Positions 34,638 to 43,761 of a stretch of DNA of 64,000 nucleotides are shown piece by piece. The notes beneath the pieces are model-generated. The model had not been told where the DNA came from and did not search any database. It was given only the letters and a program-made list of their open reading frames with translations. Source of the DNA: Chitinophaga sp. H8. GTDB lineage: Bacteria > Bacteroidota > Bacteroidia > Chitinophagales > Chitinophagaceae. The DNA lies in the NCBI RefSeq assembly GCF_040567655.1, contig NZ_JBEXAC010000002.1, forward strand, positions 310,001-374,000, read 5' to 3'. The position numbers were made by a program, and so were the translations under genes. Each line of letters opens with the position of its first letter. Position 1 is the first letter of the stretch.

Positions 34638-34943
34638 ATGATCTCAACAAAAAAAATGCAGGCCATATCTTTTGCCACCGTATTAGGTATATGTGTTGCA
34701 TTATTCAGTTTTGATGCTACTGCCCAGGGTATTGATAGTACCGTGAAGAAAATAGGTAACAAAACAGCTTCTGTGGCAGTAAAAGGAGCTTCCAAGATCA
34801 CAGATAAAACTTATAAAGGGAAAGAAGGCCCTAAAGGAGAAACCGTTTATATAGATAAGAAAGACCGGAAATATATTGTAGATGAGAAAGGGAAGAAGGT
34901 CTATCTGAAGAAGTCACAAACCCATGATAAGAAAGAGAATTAG
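34638..34943 (+). CDS. Small exported basic protein
   Basis: A 101-residue protein with a signal peptide (AISFATVLGICVALFSFDATAQ) and a basic mature part with two related strands (KGETVYIDKKDRKYIVDEKG, KKVYLKK) that recall the PBCV-type basic adaptor domain. Such small secreted proteins are common in Bacteroidota; the function is unknown. It stands alone with about 200 bases upstream and 380 bases downstream free of genes. Confidence 0.7.
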   Translation: MISTKKMQAISFATVLGICVALFSFDATAQGIDSTVKKIGNKTASVAVKGASKITDKTYKGKEGPKGETVYIDKKDRKYIVDEKGKKVYLKKSQTHDKKEN

Positions 34944-35304
34944 GAAATAAGTTTCCTGATATGTGCTGACAGGCATGGAAGGCCGGTTAAAAAGCTGCAG
35001 GTAAATAGTATTGGCAAAAGTATTATTTCCCGTACGCTTTCTTACCGGCCCTTCTTTTGGATCTTTATTACGATTTTACCCGTTTGTTTCGCAGCAACCG
35101 GTTGCGCAAAGGTATCGCTGAGCTGTTTCCACCAACACCCCATCTGTTTTCCACTTAAGCTGCTGTTTTTCAAAGAATTGCGCATCATCCCTGCGTCCCA
35201 TGATCCACACCCTTTACGGCATAAATAACCCTTTGGCAGTATAAATTATACTCTGTTTCCAAAATTGATGGAATAATTCTACTATAAAATCTAAAAAGAA
35301 TAAC
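34944..35304. other. Gene-free stretch, possible decayed gene
   Basis: No intact gene. On the minus strand two overlapping short frames (about 35050-35200) look coding-like (RRDDAQFFEKQQLKWK and WWKQLSDTFAQPVAAKQTGK) and would join by a frameshift, suggesting the 3' end of a decayed gene. I cannot name the family. Confidence 0.3.
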
Positions 35305-35325
35305 TAATTTTGAGTCATCAGATGA
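35305..35325 (+). promoter_or_regulatory. Promoter -7 box and GntR operator candidate
   Basis: TAATTTTG (35305-35312) fits TAnnTTTG exactly. It is followed at once by the palindrome TCATCAGATGA (35315-35325), ending just before the ATG at 35327. A regulator bound there would block its own transcription or translation start. Confidence 0.45.
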
Positions 35326-35326
35326 T

Positions 35327-36001
35327 ATGATGAATGCAAATAATTTACCGGTAAGGCGTCAGAACCTGGCCGATGAGGTAGCCAGTCGTTTACAGCAACA
35401 GATATCCCTGGGGCAATATGAAACGGGGCAAAAACTACCTACAGAACCAGAGTTAATGCAACAATTTGGTGTGGGACGCTCTACCATTCGGGAAGCGGTG
35501 AGGATACTCGCCAATGCTGGTTTGGTGAGGGTACAACAGGGTGTAGGCACTTTTGTGGAATCACAGGAAGGCATCAGCGAGCCTTTATCACAGCGTTTTC
35601 AAAGAGCGCAGTTCAATGATCTGAATGAGATCAGACAGCTGTTGGAGGTAAAAATTGCAGAAAAAGCAGCATTGCACCGTACGGAAAGTGACATCAGCAA
35701 GATGCAGGCATTATTGCAGAAACGGGAAGAGATGGCTATCGCCAATCAGCCCGACGAATGTATTCAGGCAGATATTGACTTTCATACCAGTATTGCAGCG
35801 GCATCAAAAAATGAAATCATGGTAGATCTCTATAAAACGGTAGCCTGCCATTTGAAAAAGTCTTTTATAGCCCGCTTTTCTACCACGGATACATTTGCCC
35901 AAACACAGGACCTGCATAAAGCCCTGCTGCAGAGCATCATTGATCAGGAGCCCGAAAAGGCGCTGCACTGGGCTACCCAGATTATTACCCACAGGGACTA
36001 A
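35327..36001 (+). CDS. FadR/GntR-family regulator (FCD domain)
   Basis: A 224-residue regulator. The N-terminal winged helix is seen in DEVASRLQQQISLGQYETG, LPTEPELMQQFGVGRSTIRE and VRVQQGVGTFV; the C-terminal FCD ligand domain has AEKAALHRTESDISK and IDFHTSIAAASKNE (metal-binding D...H pattern) and ends IITHRD. It precedes a drug-type MFS exporter by 45 bases, so it probably controls that exporter. The palindrome just upstream of its start suggests autoregulation. A metabolite ligand is expected for this family but cannot be named. Confidence 0.88.
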   Translation: MMNANNLPVRRQNLADEVASRLQQQISLGQYETGQKLPTEPELMQQFGVGRSTIREAVRILANAGLVRVQQGVGTFVESQEGISEPLSQRFQRAQFNDLNEIRQLLEVKIAEKAALHRTESDISKMQALLQKREEMAIANQPDECIQADIDFHTSIAAASKNEIMVDLYKTVACHLKKSFIARFSTTDTFAQTQDLHKALLQSIIDQEPEKALHWATQIITHRD

Positions 36002-36046
36002 CTGAAAGTATTTAAACAACCTCTGTATACCAACAAAACAACAGAC

Positions 36047-37279
36047 ATGGAAACAACGATGGAGCAAGAACAAAGTGCTATTGCGCAGCGCGTGGCCGAA
36101 AAAACGGTCTTCTCTGTGCTGATAGCGCTTAGTTTTTCTCACCTGGTCAACGACACGATCCAATCGCTCATACCAGCCATTTATCCGCTGGTCAAAGATT
36201 CTCTCCACCTTAATTTTACACAGGTGGGGCTGATTACACTCACCTACCAGATGTCGGCTTCCATACTACAGCCACTGGTGGGCCTCTACACTGATAAAAA
36301 GCCACAGGCCTATTCCCTGTCTATTGGTATGGGTTTTACCCTGCTGGGACTGATCTGCCTGGCTGTATCACACACTTTTGCCCTGGTGCTGGCATCTGTA
36401 GCATTAGTAGGCGTAGGTTCCGCTATTTTCCATCCGGAAGCTTCCCGGCTGGCTTATATGGCATCCGGCGGTAAACATGGTATGGCACAATCACTTTTCC
36501 AGGTAGGCGGTAATGCCGGTAGTTCACTTGGCCCCTTACTGGCAGCGCTGATTATAGTACCGTTGGGACAGTTTCACATTATCTGGTTTTCCCTTGCTGC
36601 ATTGCTGGCTATTGCTGTAATGCTCAATATCAGTAAATGGTACAAACAGAATACGCATCGTATCAAGCCTAAGAAAAGTGTACAGCATTTGGAAAATCAT
36701 CCCCAGCTAAGTACGATCAAGGTAGCGATCGCTATCAGTATATTGCTGGTACTGATTTTCTCCAAATACTTTTACATGGCCAGTCTTACCAGTTATTATA
36801 CTTTTTACCTGATAGACAAGTTCCATGTATCCGTACAGAGTGCGCAGATGTATTTGTTCATTTTCCTCTTTGCAGTAGCTGCCGGCACCTTTATCGGCGG
36901 TCCGGTAGGCGACCGTATAGGACGTAAATATGTGATCTGGATTTCTATACTTGGCGTGGCTCCTTTTACACTTTTATTGCCGCACGTGAATCTTTTCTGG
37001 ACGGCAGTATTAAGTGTGTTCATTGGGGTAATTCTCTCTTCCGCATTCTCTGCCATCCTGGTGTATGCCCAGGAGCTGATGCCCGGAAAGGTAGGTATGA
37101 TTGCCGGCCTGTTCTTTGGTCTGGCATTTGGTATGGCTGGTATAGGCTCCGCTTTGCTGGGCAAGCTGGCTGATATGACCAGTATTAATTATGTATACCA
37201 GGTATGTGCTTATCTGCCGTTAATTGGTTTGTTTGCCTGCTTCCTACCCAATGTAGAAGGCAATAAAGCCCGCAAATAA
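36047..37279 (+). CDS. fsr: MFS exporter, fosmidomycin-resistance (Fsr) type
   Basis: A 410-residue membrane transporter with about 12 hydrophobic segments. It closely resembles fosmidomycin resistance proteins: LSFSHLVNDTIQSLIPAIYP at the start, GLITLTYQMSASILQPLVGL near 64, GVGSAIFHPEASRLAYMASG near 124, and QSLFQVGGNAGSSLGPLLA near 149. These signatures distinguish Fsr from sugar or peptide MFS proteins. The upstream FCD regulator is in the same orientation, so export may be induced by a metabolite. True substrates of chromosomal Fsr homologues are usually unknown. Confidence 0.85.
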   Translation: METTMEQEQSAIAQRVAEKTVFSVLIALSFSHLVNDTIQSLIPAIYPLVKDSLHLNFTQVGLITLTYQMSASILQPLVGLYTDKKPQAYSLSIGMGFTLLGLICLAVSHTFALVLASVALVGVGSAIFHPEASRLAYMASGGKHGMAQSLFQVGGNAGSSLGPLLAALIIVPLGQFHIIWFSLAALLAIAVMLNISKWYKQNTHRIKPKKSVQHLENHPQLSTIKVAIAISILLVLIFSKYFYMASLTSYYTFYLIDKFHVSVQSAQMYLFIFLFAVAAGTFIGGPVGDRIGRKYVIWISILGVAPFTLLLPHVNLFWTAVLSVFIGVILSSAFSAILVYAQELMPGKVGMIAGLFFGLAFGMAGIGSALLGKLADMTSINYVYQVCAYLPLIGLFACFLPNVEGNKARK

Positions 37280-37286
37280 TATTCCT

Positions 37287-37330
37287 GTAGCAGGCTGTTG
37301 TACACGTCTTTATCAGCAACGGCCTGCTAC
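37287..37330. terminator. Hairpin behind fsr
   Basis: GTAGCAGGC pairs with GCCTGCTAC, with an inner GTTG/CAAC pair. No T-run follows; a terminator is likely but not certain. Confidence 0.45.
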
Positions 37331-37409
37331 TAATATCATTGTCCTATCTTTGCAGCTCCCCCGTTGTACCCAGCCATTTTGCTGAGGTATTATTATAAAT
37401 TGACTGTTT

Positions 37410-38291
37410 ATGTGGAAAGGCATTTTGTTGGTGTTGACCGGTGCCTGTAGTTTTGGTATTTTATCCACTATTGTTAAGCTGGGCTATCAGCAAGGATTTA
37501 CACTTGGCGAACTTTGTGCCCTGCAGGCCGGTATCGGGATGGTGATATTATGGTTACTGCATTTTTTCTCCCGTGCTCCTACCCCTTCCCTGAAGCACCG
37601 CGATGTCCGTACCTTCTTTATCCTGGGGAGTTCTACCGGGATGGTCAGCATCACCTATTACCTGAGTGTACAATATATTCCTGCCAGCGTAGCTATCATC
37701 CTGCTGATGCAGTTTACCTGGATGAGTATGCTGGCCGAACTGATCATTTATAAGAAACGGCCTTCCCCCATCCAATGGGTAGCAGTAGCATTAATTCTTA
37801 CCGGTACGCTGATGGCAAGTGGTATACTTAACCACAACAATGCCACGCTTCATTGGCAGGGCCTGGTTTTTGGCCTGCTCGCAGCGCTGTGTTATACGAT
37901 CTTTATAGTAGCCAGCAGTAAGGCCTCCGGCACCTTATCGCCAGTAGTTAAAAGTGCCTGGATGGTAACAGGTGCTTTTGTACTGATCTGCTGTATTTTT
38001 CCGCCTGCCTTTATTTTCAATGGAAAACTCACCTCCACCCCATTATTGCTTTGGGGGCTTCCGCTGGCTATTTTCGGGACGGTATTGCCTCCCCTGTTAT
38101 TTTCCAAAGGAATGCCTAAAACGGGACTGGCCCTGGGGGCTATACTCAGCGCGGTAGAATTGCCGGTAGCTGTATTATCAGCCACCATTATGCTGAAAGA
38201 AGCAGTTTCCCTGATACAGGTAGCAGGCATTTTTATTATACTGCTGGCCATTGCGGCAGCTAATTTGCGTAAGCGCGTACCTGCTTTATAG
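37410..38291 (+). CDS. EamA/DMT-family transporter
   Basis: A 293-residue protein with ten hydrophobic segments arranged as two EamA repeats: first GILSTIVKLGYQQGFTLGEL and SITYYLSVQYIPASVAIILL, second GLLAALCYTIFIVASSKASG and ILSAVELPVAVLSATIML. Drug/metabolite exporters of this type move amino acids or metabolites out of the cell; the substrate cannot be inferred. It is preceded by about 130 bases of gene-free DNA, so it is likely monocistronic. Confidence 0.85.
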   Translation: MWKGILLVLTGACSFGILSTIVKLGYQQGFTLGELCALQAGIGMVILWLLHFFSRAPTPSLKHRDVRTFFILGSSTGMVSITYYLSVQYIPASVAIILLMQFTWMSMLAELIIYKKRPSPIQWVAVALILTGTLMASGILNHNNATLHWQGLVFGLLAALCYTIFIVASSKASGTLSPVVKSAWMVTGAFVLICCIFPPAFIFNGKLTSTPLLLWGLPLAIFGTVLPPLLFSKGMPKTGLALGAILSAVELPVAVLSATIMLKEAVSLIQVAGIFIILLAIAAANLRKRVPAL

Positions 38292-38463
38292 CGCAGCCTA
38301 CCGGGAAGCCATCATTAAATGGTAGTTTTTATTTATCTTTGCTCCCCGCCAGCATGGTATTCATTATACCTCCGGGTTATTGTAAGGCGTGACAACCTGC
38401 AATAAACCCATCACATGCGGCAGTGGCGCAAGATAACGACAACTCAGATTAATATTTTTTTGG

Positions 38464-39114
38464 ATGAAAGCATTTAACATTTTTATTCTATACCGTTTTC
38501 CAATTGGTATCCTATTATTGCTGGTGGGTATTACCCTGGGTATTACTATTGGTTGGTGGGAAGCTACCATTTTGCTTGTATTGGGCGTGATCTGCCTGGT
38601 TACACACCTGATGTTCGGACCTATGCGCCTGGTACAGGAAGCAGTAGAAGCCGGAGATATCGAAAAGGCTACCGCGCTGATGAACCAGGTAAAATTTCCT
38701 AAATTATTATACAAGCCTATCCGTTCTGTTTATTTTTTCATGCAGAGCAATATGGCGATGTACAACAAAGATCTGGACAAGGCTGAGGCCACTATCCGGC
38801 AGAGTATCAAATCCGGCAGCCCTATGAAAGAGTATGAAGGGATGCAATACTTTCAGCTGGGTACTATTGCTTACCAGAAGAACGACCTGAAAACGGCAGA
38901 TCAGAACCTGAAAAAGGCAATCCGCATGGGATTACCTGATAAGGAAAATACTGCCGCCGCATTGCTTACCGTAGCGTCTATTGCGATGAGCCGCCGGGAC
39001 TTTAAATCTGCCAAAGATTATTTTCGCAGGGCTAAGGCACAAAAGCCTACCACTGATCAAATCGTTAGCCAGATCAAAGAAATGGATAAATACATTTCCC
39101 GTATGCCGGGTTGA
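38464..39114 (+). CDS. Membrane-anchored TPR protein
   Basis: A 216-residue protein with two N-terminal membrane segments (LYRFPIGILLLLVGITLGIT and ATILLVLGVICLVTHLM), then tetratricopeptide helices (LDKAEATIRQSIKSGSPMK, EGMQYFQLGTIAYQKNDLKT, ALLTVASIAMSRRDFKSAKD). A scaffolding role at the inner membrane is expected, with no known partner. It stands alone before a strong terminator and the cobalamin riboswitch region. Confidence 0.8.
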   Translation: MKAFNIFILYRFPIGILLLLVGITLGITIGWWEATILLVLGVICLVTHLMFGPMRLVQEAVEAGDIEKATALMNQVKFPKLLYKPIRSVYFFMQSNMAMYNKDLDKAEATIRQSIKSGSPMKEYEGMQYFQLGTIAYQKNDLKTADQNLKKAIRMGLPDKENTAAALLTVASIAMSRRDFKSAKDYFRRAKAQKPTTDQIVSQIKEMDKYISRMPG

Positions 39115-39154
39115 TTCTTTCCCGGTTACAGGATCATCATATTAATACAACAGG

Positions 39155-39186
39155 AAGGTGTCTCTACTTTTGAGGCACCTTTTTTA
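39155..39186 (+). terminator. Rho-independent terminator of the TPR gene
   Basis: AAGGTGTCTC pairs with GAGGCACCTT over a 7-base loop, followed by a run of T. Confidence 0.88.
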
Positions 39187-39263
39187 TTTGGGGTACCTGA
39201 TGTGGCAGAGAGTGGTTTTAAGTGCCCCTCCCCCATAGTCCCTTTGTGCATTACACAAAATTG

Positions 39264-39474
39264 CCGTAGGTTTGCTGCGCATTTGGTTGCTACCGGGTAA
39301 AACCGGGCGCATTAAAAAGGGAATCCGGTGTAATTCCGGAACTATCCCCGTAGCTGTAATCCCGCGCTGTTTTTACCGAACAGCTGGTTTTCCGGACCAA
39401 TTATGTCACTTCACAGCTGATGCTGTGTGGGAAGGCGGTCCAGGAAAGCGGGTAAGTCAGAAGACCTGCCACCT
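39264..39474 (+). ncRNA. Cobalamin riboswitch
   Basis: The conserved core is visible: AAAAAGGGAATCCGGTG, AATTCCGGAAC, CCCCGTAGCTGTAATC, and the closing AGTCAGAAGACCTGCC that pairs with TAGGT at the 5' end. It lies directly upstream of the btuB-like receptor and the cobalamin salvage genes. Binding of adenosylcobalamin would lower their expression. A TTTG at 39243 lies 20 bases before TAGGTTTG, so a promoter may overlap the 5' arm. Confidence 0.93.
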
Positions 39475-39601
39475 GCCATTTTATTCAGTGCTTTCGGGTG
39501 AAAAGCCAGGAATTTAACGCTGTTGCAGGCATTATTTTCTTTCCTTTATTTATTTCTCCCAGGAGCGCGCATTTACTCATCAAAAAACGCTTATCCGTAT
39601 T

Positions 39602-41554
39602 ATGCGCCGGAATCTTTACACTTACGCTGCTATTATTACAGCCTTATTTACCATCAACACTGTCACTAACGCACAAGACACTGCTCAAACAAATCATTTA
39701 AACGAAGTGATCGTCACGGCATCCAAATTTGCCCAGAAACAGGGAGAAACGGGGAAAGTGATCACTGTCCTTACCCGTGATTACCTGGAAAAAAACAGTG
39801 GCAAATCATTAACTGCTATTCTGAACAACCAGGCAGGATTAATGATCAATGGTGCAGAAAGCCCATTAGGTAACAACCAGGAAGTATATCTCCGTGGTGG
39901 GGTTACTGGTAATACCCTCATATTGATAGATGGTATCCCCGTAAATGACGCCTCCCAGATAGCCAACTCCTTTGATCTTAATTTCATCAATCCGGAACTG
40001 ATCGATAGAATAGAAATACTCAGAGGCAGCCAGTCCACTTTGTATGGCTCCGATGCAGTAGCCGGTGTGATTAATATCATTACAAGAAAACCAGGTGAAA
40101 AGAAAGCAGGCATCTATGCCAATGGTTCATATGGCACATTCAACACCTACCAGGGTAGCGCTGCACTGAACGGCACCATCAATAAGTTCTCTTATATATT
40201 GGGATACAAGTACCAAAAATCTGACGGGTTTTCTACTGCAAACGATTCTTTAGGCAAAAATGATTTTGATAAAGACGGGTTTAAGCAAAATAATGTGTTC
40301 GCCAAGCTGGCTTTCCAGGCTACCGACCGGTGGAAGGTGCAGTACATGCTCAATTTGAGTGATTACAAAACAGACCTGGACGCAGGAGCTTTTACTGATG
40401 ACAAGGCTTACAACGCACATAACAAGTACATACAAAATGCCATCAGCAGCAAGCTGGATTTTGGAAAAGGATCCTGGAATATTGTATACAGCTATCAGCG
40501 TAATCAACGTAACCTCTCCAAAGATTCCAGTTATATTCCTGTAGGTCCGTTTCCTACCAAATATGTGGATGGAGAATACGTATCAAATACCCACCAGATC
40601 GAAACTTTTGTGAACTGGGATGTTACGCGTGAAATACAATTGCTGGCAGGTGCAGATTACAGAACTTCCAGCACGGATCAGCACTACAGTTACATAGGCA
40701 CCTATCCCGGAGCTGCGATGGAAACCACCCGCTTAGGTAAAGACAGTGCACACAGCAACCAGTTCAGTCATTACGCCTCCCTCCTCTTACACAACCTGGG
40801 AGGATTTAATCTTGAGCTGGGTGGCCGGTTTAACTACCATAACATTTATGGTAACAATCAAACCATCTCCTTTAATCCTTCTTACCTGATCAATGATCAG
40901 CATAAATTCTTTATCAATCTGTCTTCTGCCTATAAGGTACCTTCCCTGTATCAGTTATATTCCGAGTTTGGTAACAGATTATTGAAACCGGAATCTTCTG
41001 TTAACTATGAAGGAGGATACCAGGCTTCGGTATTAAAAGACAGACTGAACTTCCGAGTAGTAGGCTTTAAGCGCGATACCCGTGATCTGATTGTTTTCTT
41101 CACAGAGCCGGTAACTTACAAAAGCTATTATATCAACAATGATAAGCAAACAGCTTATGGTGCAGAACTGGAAGCCACCTGGAATATTACAGATCAGGTA
41201 AAGTTACAAGCTAATTATACTTATACCGATGGTAAAATATCCTTGCAGGATACCAGTTACTACAACCTGTACCGTATGCCCAAACATGCGGTAAACGCAG
41301 CACTTGGTTACCAGGCAACGCCAGCATTATACCTGAGTACACAATTCAAATACCTGACCAAAAGATGGGAACCAGGCAATACCCGCTCGCTGGATCCGTA
41401 TTATACCATTGATATTTATGGAGAATACAAAGTGTGTAAAGGCGTAAAGGTCTTCGCTGATTTCAGAAATATTACCGATCAGGAATACTTTACTATCAGG
41501 GGGTATAATAATCGTAAGTTTAACTTTACAGCTGGTATCTCCTGCAATTTTTAA
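39602..41554 (+). CDS. btuB: TonB-dependent cobalamin receptor, BtuB-like
   Basis: Outer-membrane receptor of 650 residues for cobalamin or cobinamides. A signal peptide (IITALFTINTVTNAQ) precedes the TonB box LNEVIVTASKF near residue 32; the plug has GNTLILIDGIPVNDAS near 102 and STLYGSDAVAGVINIITRKP near 144; the barrel ends with FNFTAGISCNF. The riboswitch upstream and the cob genes downstream make B12 the likely ligand. The start is uncertain: another frame just upstream and overlapping also reads like a signal peptide (KKRLSVLCAGIFTLTLLLL), so a frameshift or later start should be considered. Confidence 0.9.
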   Translation: MRRNLYTYAAIITALFTINTVTNAQDTAQTNHLNEVIVTASKFAQKQGETGKVITVLTRDYLEKNSGKSLTAILNNQAGLMINGAESPLGNNQEVYLRGGVTGNTLILIDGIPVNDASQIANSFDLNFINPELIDRIEILRGSQSTLYGSDAVAGVINIITRKPGEKKAGIYANGSYGTFNTYQGSAALNGTINKFSYILGYKYQKSDGFSTANDSLGKNDFDKDGFKQNNVFAKLAFQATDRWKVQYMLNLSDYKTDLDAGAFTDDKAYNAHNKYIQNAISSKLDFGKGSWNIVYSYQRNQRNLSKDSSYIPVGPFPTKYVDGEYVSNTHQIETFVNWDVTREIQLLAGADYRTSSTDQHYSYIGTYPGAAMETTRLGKDSAHSNQFSHYASLLLHNLGGFNLELGGRFNYHNIYGNNQTISFNPSYLINDQHKFFINLSSAYKVPSLYQLYSEFGNRLLKPESSVNYEGGYQASVLKDRLNFRVVGFKRDTRDLIVFFTEPVTYKSYYINNDKQTAYGAELEATWNITDQVKLQANYTYTDGKISLQDTSYYNLYRMPKHAVNAALGYQATPALYLSTQFKYLTKRWEPGNTRSLDPYYTIDIYGEYKVCKGVKVFADFRNITDQEYFTIRGYNNRKFNFTAGISCNF

Positions 41555-41586
41555 TGATTTATTATTTGACCGCAAACTAAAATATT

Positions 41587-42183
41587 ATGTCACTTAAAAG
41601 TTTAAATCCACGCTTAGGCGTACTGTTGCTTTTCATCTTTGCCGCAGGGCTTATACGGGTATTGGCAGGCGGGCAGGTCACTCCATTTTCTAATATTTCT
41701 CCTATTGGCGCCATGGCGCTTTTTGGTGGTGCTTATTTTTCCAGTAAAGGTAAATCCTATGGTTTTCCGCTGCTGACCCTGTTTTTAAGTGATGTGATCA
41801 TGATGCAGCTGTTTTACAGGGAGTATACCCAGGGCTTGCTTTACAGCGGCTGGATATGGACCTATATATCGTTTGCGGCGATGGTGCTGGTGGGTCAGCT
41901 GATCATTAAAAAAGTAAGTGCAGGCAGCGTGATACTTGCAGCTGTAGCGGCAGCGTTAACACACTGGCTGATAGCTGACTTTGGCGTATGGTTAGGTGGT
42001 GGTACCGATATCACTACCGGGCAGCCCTACACGAGAGATATAGCAGGGCTTATCAAATGTTATACACTGGCCATCCCATATATGAAGAATATGCTGATAG
42101 GCAACCTCATCTATGGAGCTATTTTCTTTGGTGGTTTTGAAATAGCCCAGCGCAGATTTCCGGCGCTGGCGGTTAAAATATGA
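41587..42183 (+). CDS. DUF6580 membrane protein of the cobalamin operon
   Basis: A 198-residue protein with about five membrane segments (LLLFIFAAGLIRVLAGG, FAAMVLVGQLIIKKVSAG, ILAAVAAALTHWLIADFGVW and a C-terminal one). The start SNISPIGAMALFGGAYFSSK is the DUF6580 signature. The family occurs in B12-related operons of Bacteroidota and resembles ECF-transporter substrate components, so transport of cobalamin precursors or cobalt is suspected. It overlaps cobU by 4 bases (ATGA) and follows btuB, strongly tying it to the pathway. Confidence 0.75.
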   Translation: MSLKSLNPRLGVLLLFIFAAGLIRVLAGGQVTPFSNISPIGAMALFGGAYFSSKGKSYGFPLLTLFLSDVIMMQLFYREYTQGLLYSGWIWTYISFAAMVLVGQLIIKKVSAGSVILAAVAAALTHWLIADFGVWLGGGTDITTGQPYTRDIAGLIKCYTLAIPYMKNMLIGNLIYGAIFFGGFEIAQRRFPALAVKI

Positions 42184-42695
42184 TACACCTCATTACCGGT
42201 GGTGCACGATCCGGGAAAAGCAGCTATGCACAGCACCTTGCCTTATCGTTATCCTCACAACCGGTATATGTTGCTACCGCCAAAATATGGGATGATGGTT
42301 TTGCACACCGGGTACACCGGCATCAACTGGACAGGGGCCCGGAGTGGATTACTTATGAAGAGCAGCTTCACGTTAGCCACCTGCCTATAGACAACTGTAC
42401 CGTAGTCATCGACTGCGTTACCTTATGGCTCACTAATTTTTTTGTCCTGCACCAATATGATATTCATGCAGCACTGGAAGCACTGAAACAGGAAATCATT
42501 GCCCTTTTCAAAAAAACAGGCACCTTTATCATTGTAACCAATGAAATTGGTATGGGAGTACATGCGGAAACCGAAGTGGGCCGGAAATTTACCGACCTCC
42601 AGGGGTGGGCCAATCAGTATATAGCCGGATTGGCCCACCAGGTAGTACTTATGGTTTCAGGTATTCCAGTAGTGATAAAACATCGTGAAAAATGA
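42180..42695 (+). CDS. cobU: Adenosylcobinamide kinase / guanylyltransferase
   Basis: Bifunctional CobU/CobP enzyme (171 residues) that phosphorylates adenosylcobinamide and attaches GMP. Its P-loop is ITGGARSGKSSYAQ near residue 5; AHRVHRHQLDRGPEW near 41 contains the GMP-accepting histidine region; VIDCVTLWLTN near 80 and VTNEIGMGVH near 119 are the family motifs. It overlaps the genes on both sides by 4 bases, showing translational coupling inside the riboswitch-controlled operon. Confidence 0.94.
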   Translation: MIHLITGGARSGKSSYAQHLALSLSSQPVYVATAKIWDDGFAHRVHRHQLDRGPEWITYEEQLHVSHLPIDNCTVVIDCVTLWLTNFFVLHQYDIHAALEALKQEIIALFKKTGTFIIVTNEIGMGVHAETEVGRKFTDLQGWANQYIAGLAHQVVLMVSGIPVVIKHREK

Positions 42696-43744
42696 ATACT
42701 ACATTGATGCCGCCGGTGGCACCGCTATCCCGGAAACTGGCCGGGGCCCTGCAGGAAAAAATAGATCAGAAAACCAAGCCGCCCGGATCCTTGGGCCGGC
42801 TGGAACAAATCGCCTTACAAGCGGGGTTGATACAACAAACCCTGCAGCCTGAAGTGCGTCACCCTGCGATCATCGTATTTGCCGGCGACCATGGCATTGC
42901 TGCGGAAGGATTGGTAAATCCTTATCCCCAGGCAGTGACAGCTCAGATGGTTTACAATTTTTTAAATGGAGGCGCTGCTATCAATGTATTTTGTAAGCAA
43001 CAGCAGCTGGCACTTAAGATCGTAGATGCCGGTGTGAATCATATTTTTGGCCCTCATCCCTTATTGACCGATCACAAAATAGCGATGGGCACGCACAATT
43101 ACCTGCATGGCCCCGCTATGTCGTTAGACCAGTGCAAACTGGCTATGAAAGCAGGGGCAACAGCGGTACTTGCATTACACCAGGAGGGCTGTAATCTCAT
43201 TGGTTTTGGTGAAATGGGTATTGGCAATACTTCTTCTGCCACCTTATTGATGAGTTGTTTTACCGGCCGCCCCCTGGAAGATTGTATAGGGTCTGGTACC
43301 GGCTGTAATACCCAGCAGCTGATACAAAAAACGGGCATCCTGCAGCAGGCATTAGCCCACCATCCTCCCATGCAGGATCCGCTACAGATCTTAGCTACCT
43401 ATGGCGGTTTCGAAATAGCGATGATATGCGGTGCAATACAGCAAGCAGCAGCCTTGCGGATGCTGGTAGTAATAGATGGTTTTATTGTGACTACTGCATT
43501 GCTGGCAGCAGCACATATGCAGCCCGCAGTAACAGACTATTGTGTATTTGCGCATTGTTCCAGCGAAAAAGGGCATCAGGCTTTATTACAACATATGGAA
43601 GTGCAACCACTACTTATGCTGGATATGCGGCTGGGTGAAGGTACCGGCGCAGCCATGGCCATGCCGGTGATACAGAATGCCATTGCCTTTATGCAACATA
43701 TGGCCAGCTTTAGTTCGGCCCATATTTCCAATCGCCAGCATTAA
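42692..43744 (+). CDS. cobT: Nicotinate-nucleotide--dimethylbenzimidazole phosphoribosyltransferase
   Basis: CobT makes alpha-ribazole phosphate, the lower ligand of cobalamin. Motifs are complete: KTKPPGSLGRLEQIA near residue 27, VFAGDHGIAAEG near 65, GEMGIGNTSSATLL near 174, GSGTGCNTQQL near 197, and MLDMRLGEGTGAAMAMPVI near 310 with the catalytic glutamate. The length of 350 is normal. It is coupled to cobU by a 4-base overlap and followed by cobS after 17 bases. Confidence 0.95.
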   Translation: MNTTLMPPVAPLSRKLAGALQEKIDQKTKPPGSLGRLEQIALQAGLIQQTLQPEVRHPAIIVFAGDHGIAAEGLVNPYPQAVTAQMVYNFLNGGAAINVFCKQQQLALKIVDAGVNHIFGPHPLLTDHKIAMGTHNYLHGPAMSLDQCKLAMKAGATAVLALHQEGCNLIGFGEMGIGNTSSATLLMSCFTGRPLEDCIGSGTGCNTQQLIQKTGILQQALAHHPPMQDPLQILATYGGFEIAMICGAIQQAAALRMLVVIDGFIVTTALLAAAHMQPAVTDYCVFAHCSSEKGHQALLQHMEVQPLLMLDMRLGEGTGAAMAMPVIQNAIAFMQHMASFSSAHISNRQH

Positions 43745-43761
43745 AACCTGTTCCTTTTTAC

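Noticed and set aside
34944..35304. Possible decayed gene on the minus strand
   Set aside because: Two short coding-like frames only; no family could be assigned, so it is described as a gene-free stretch.
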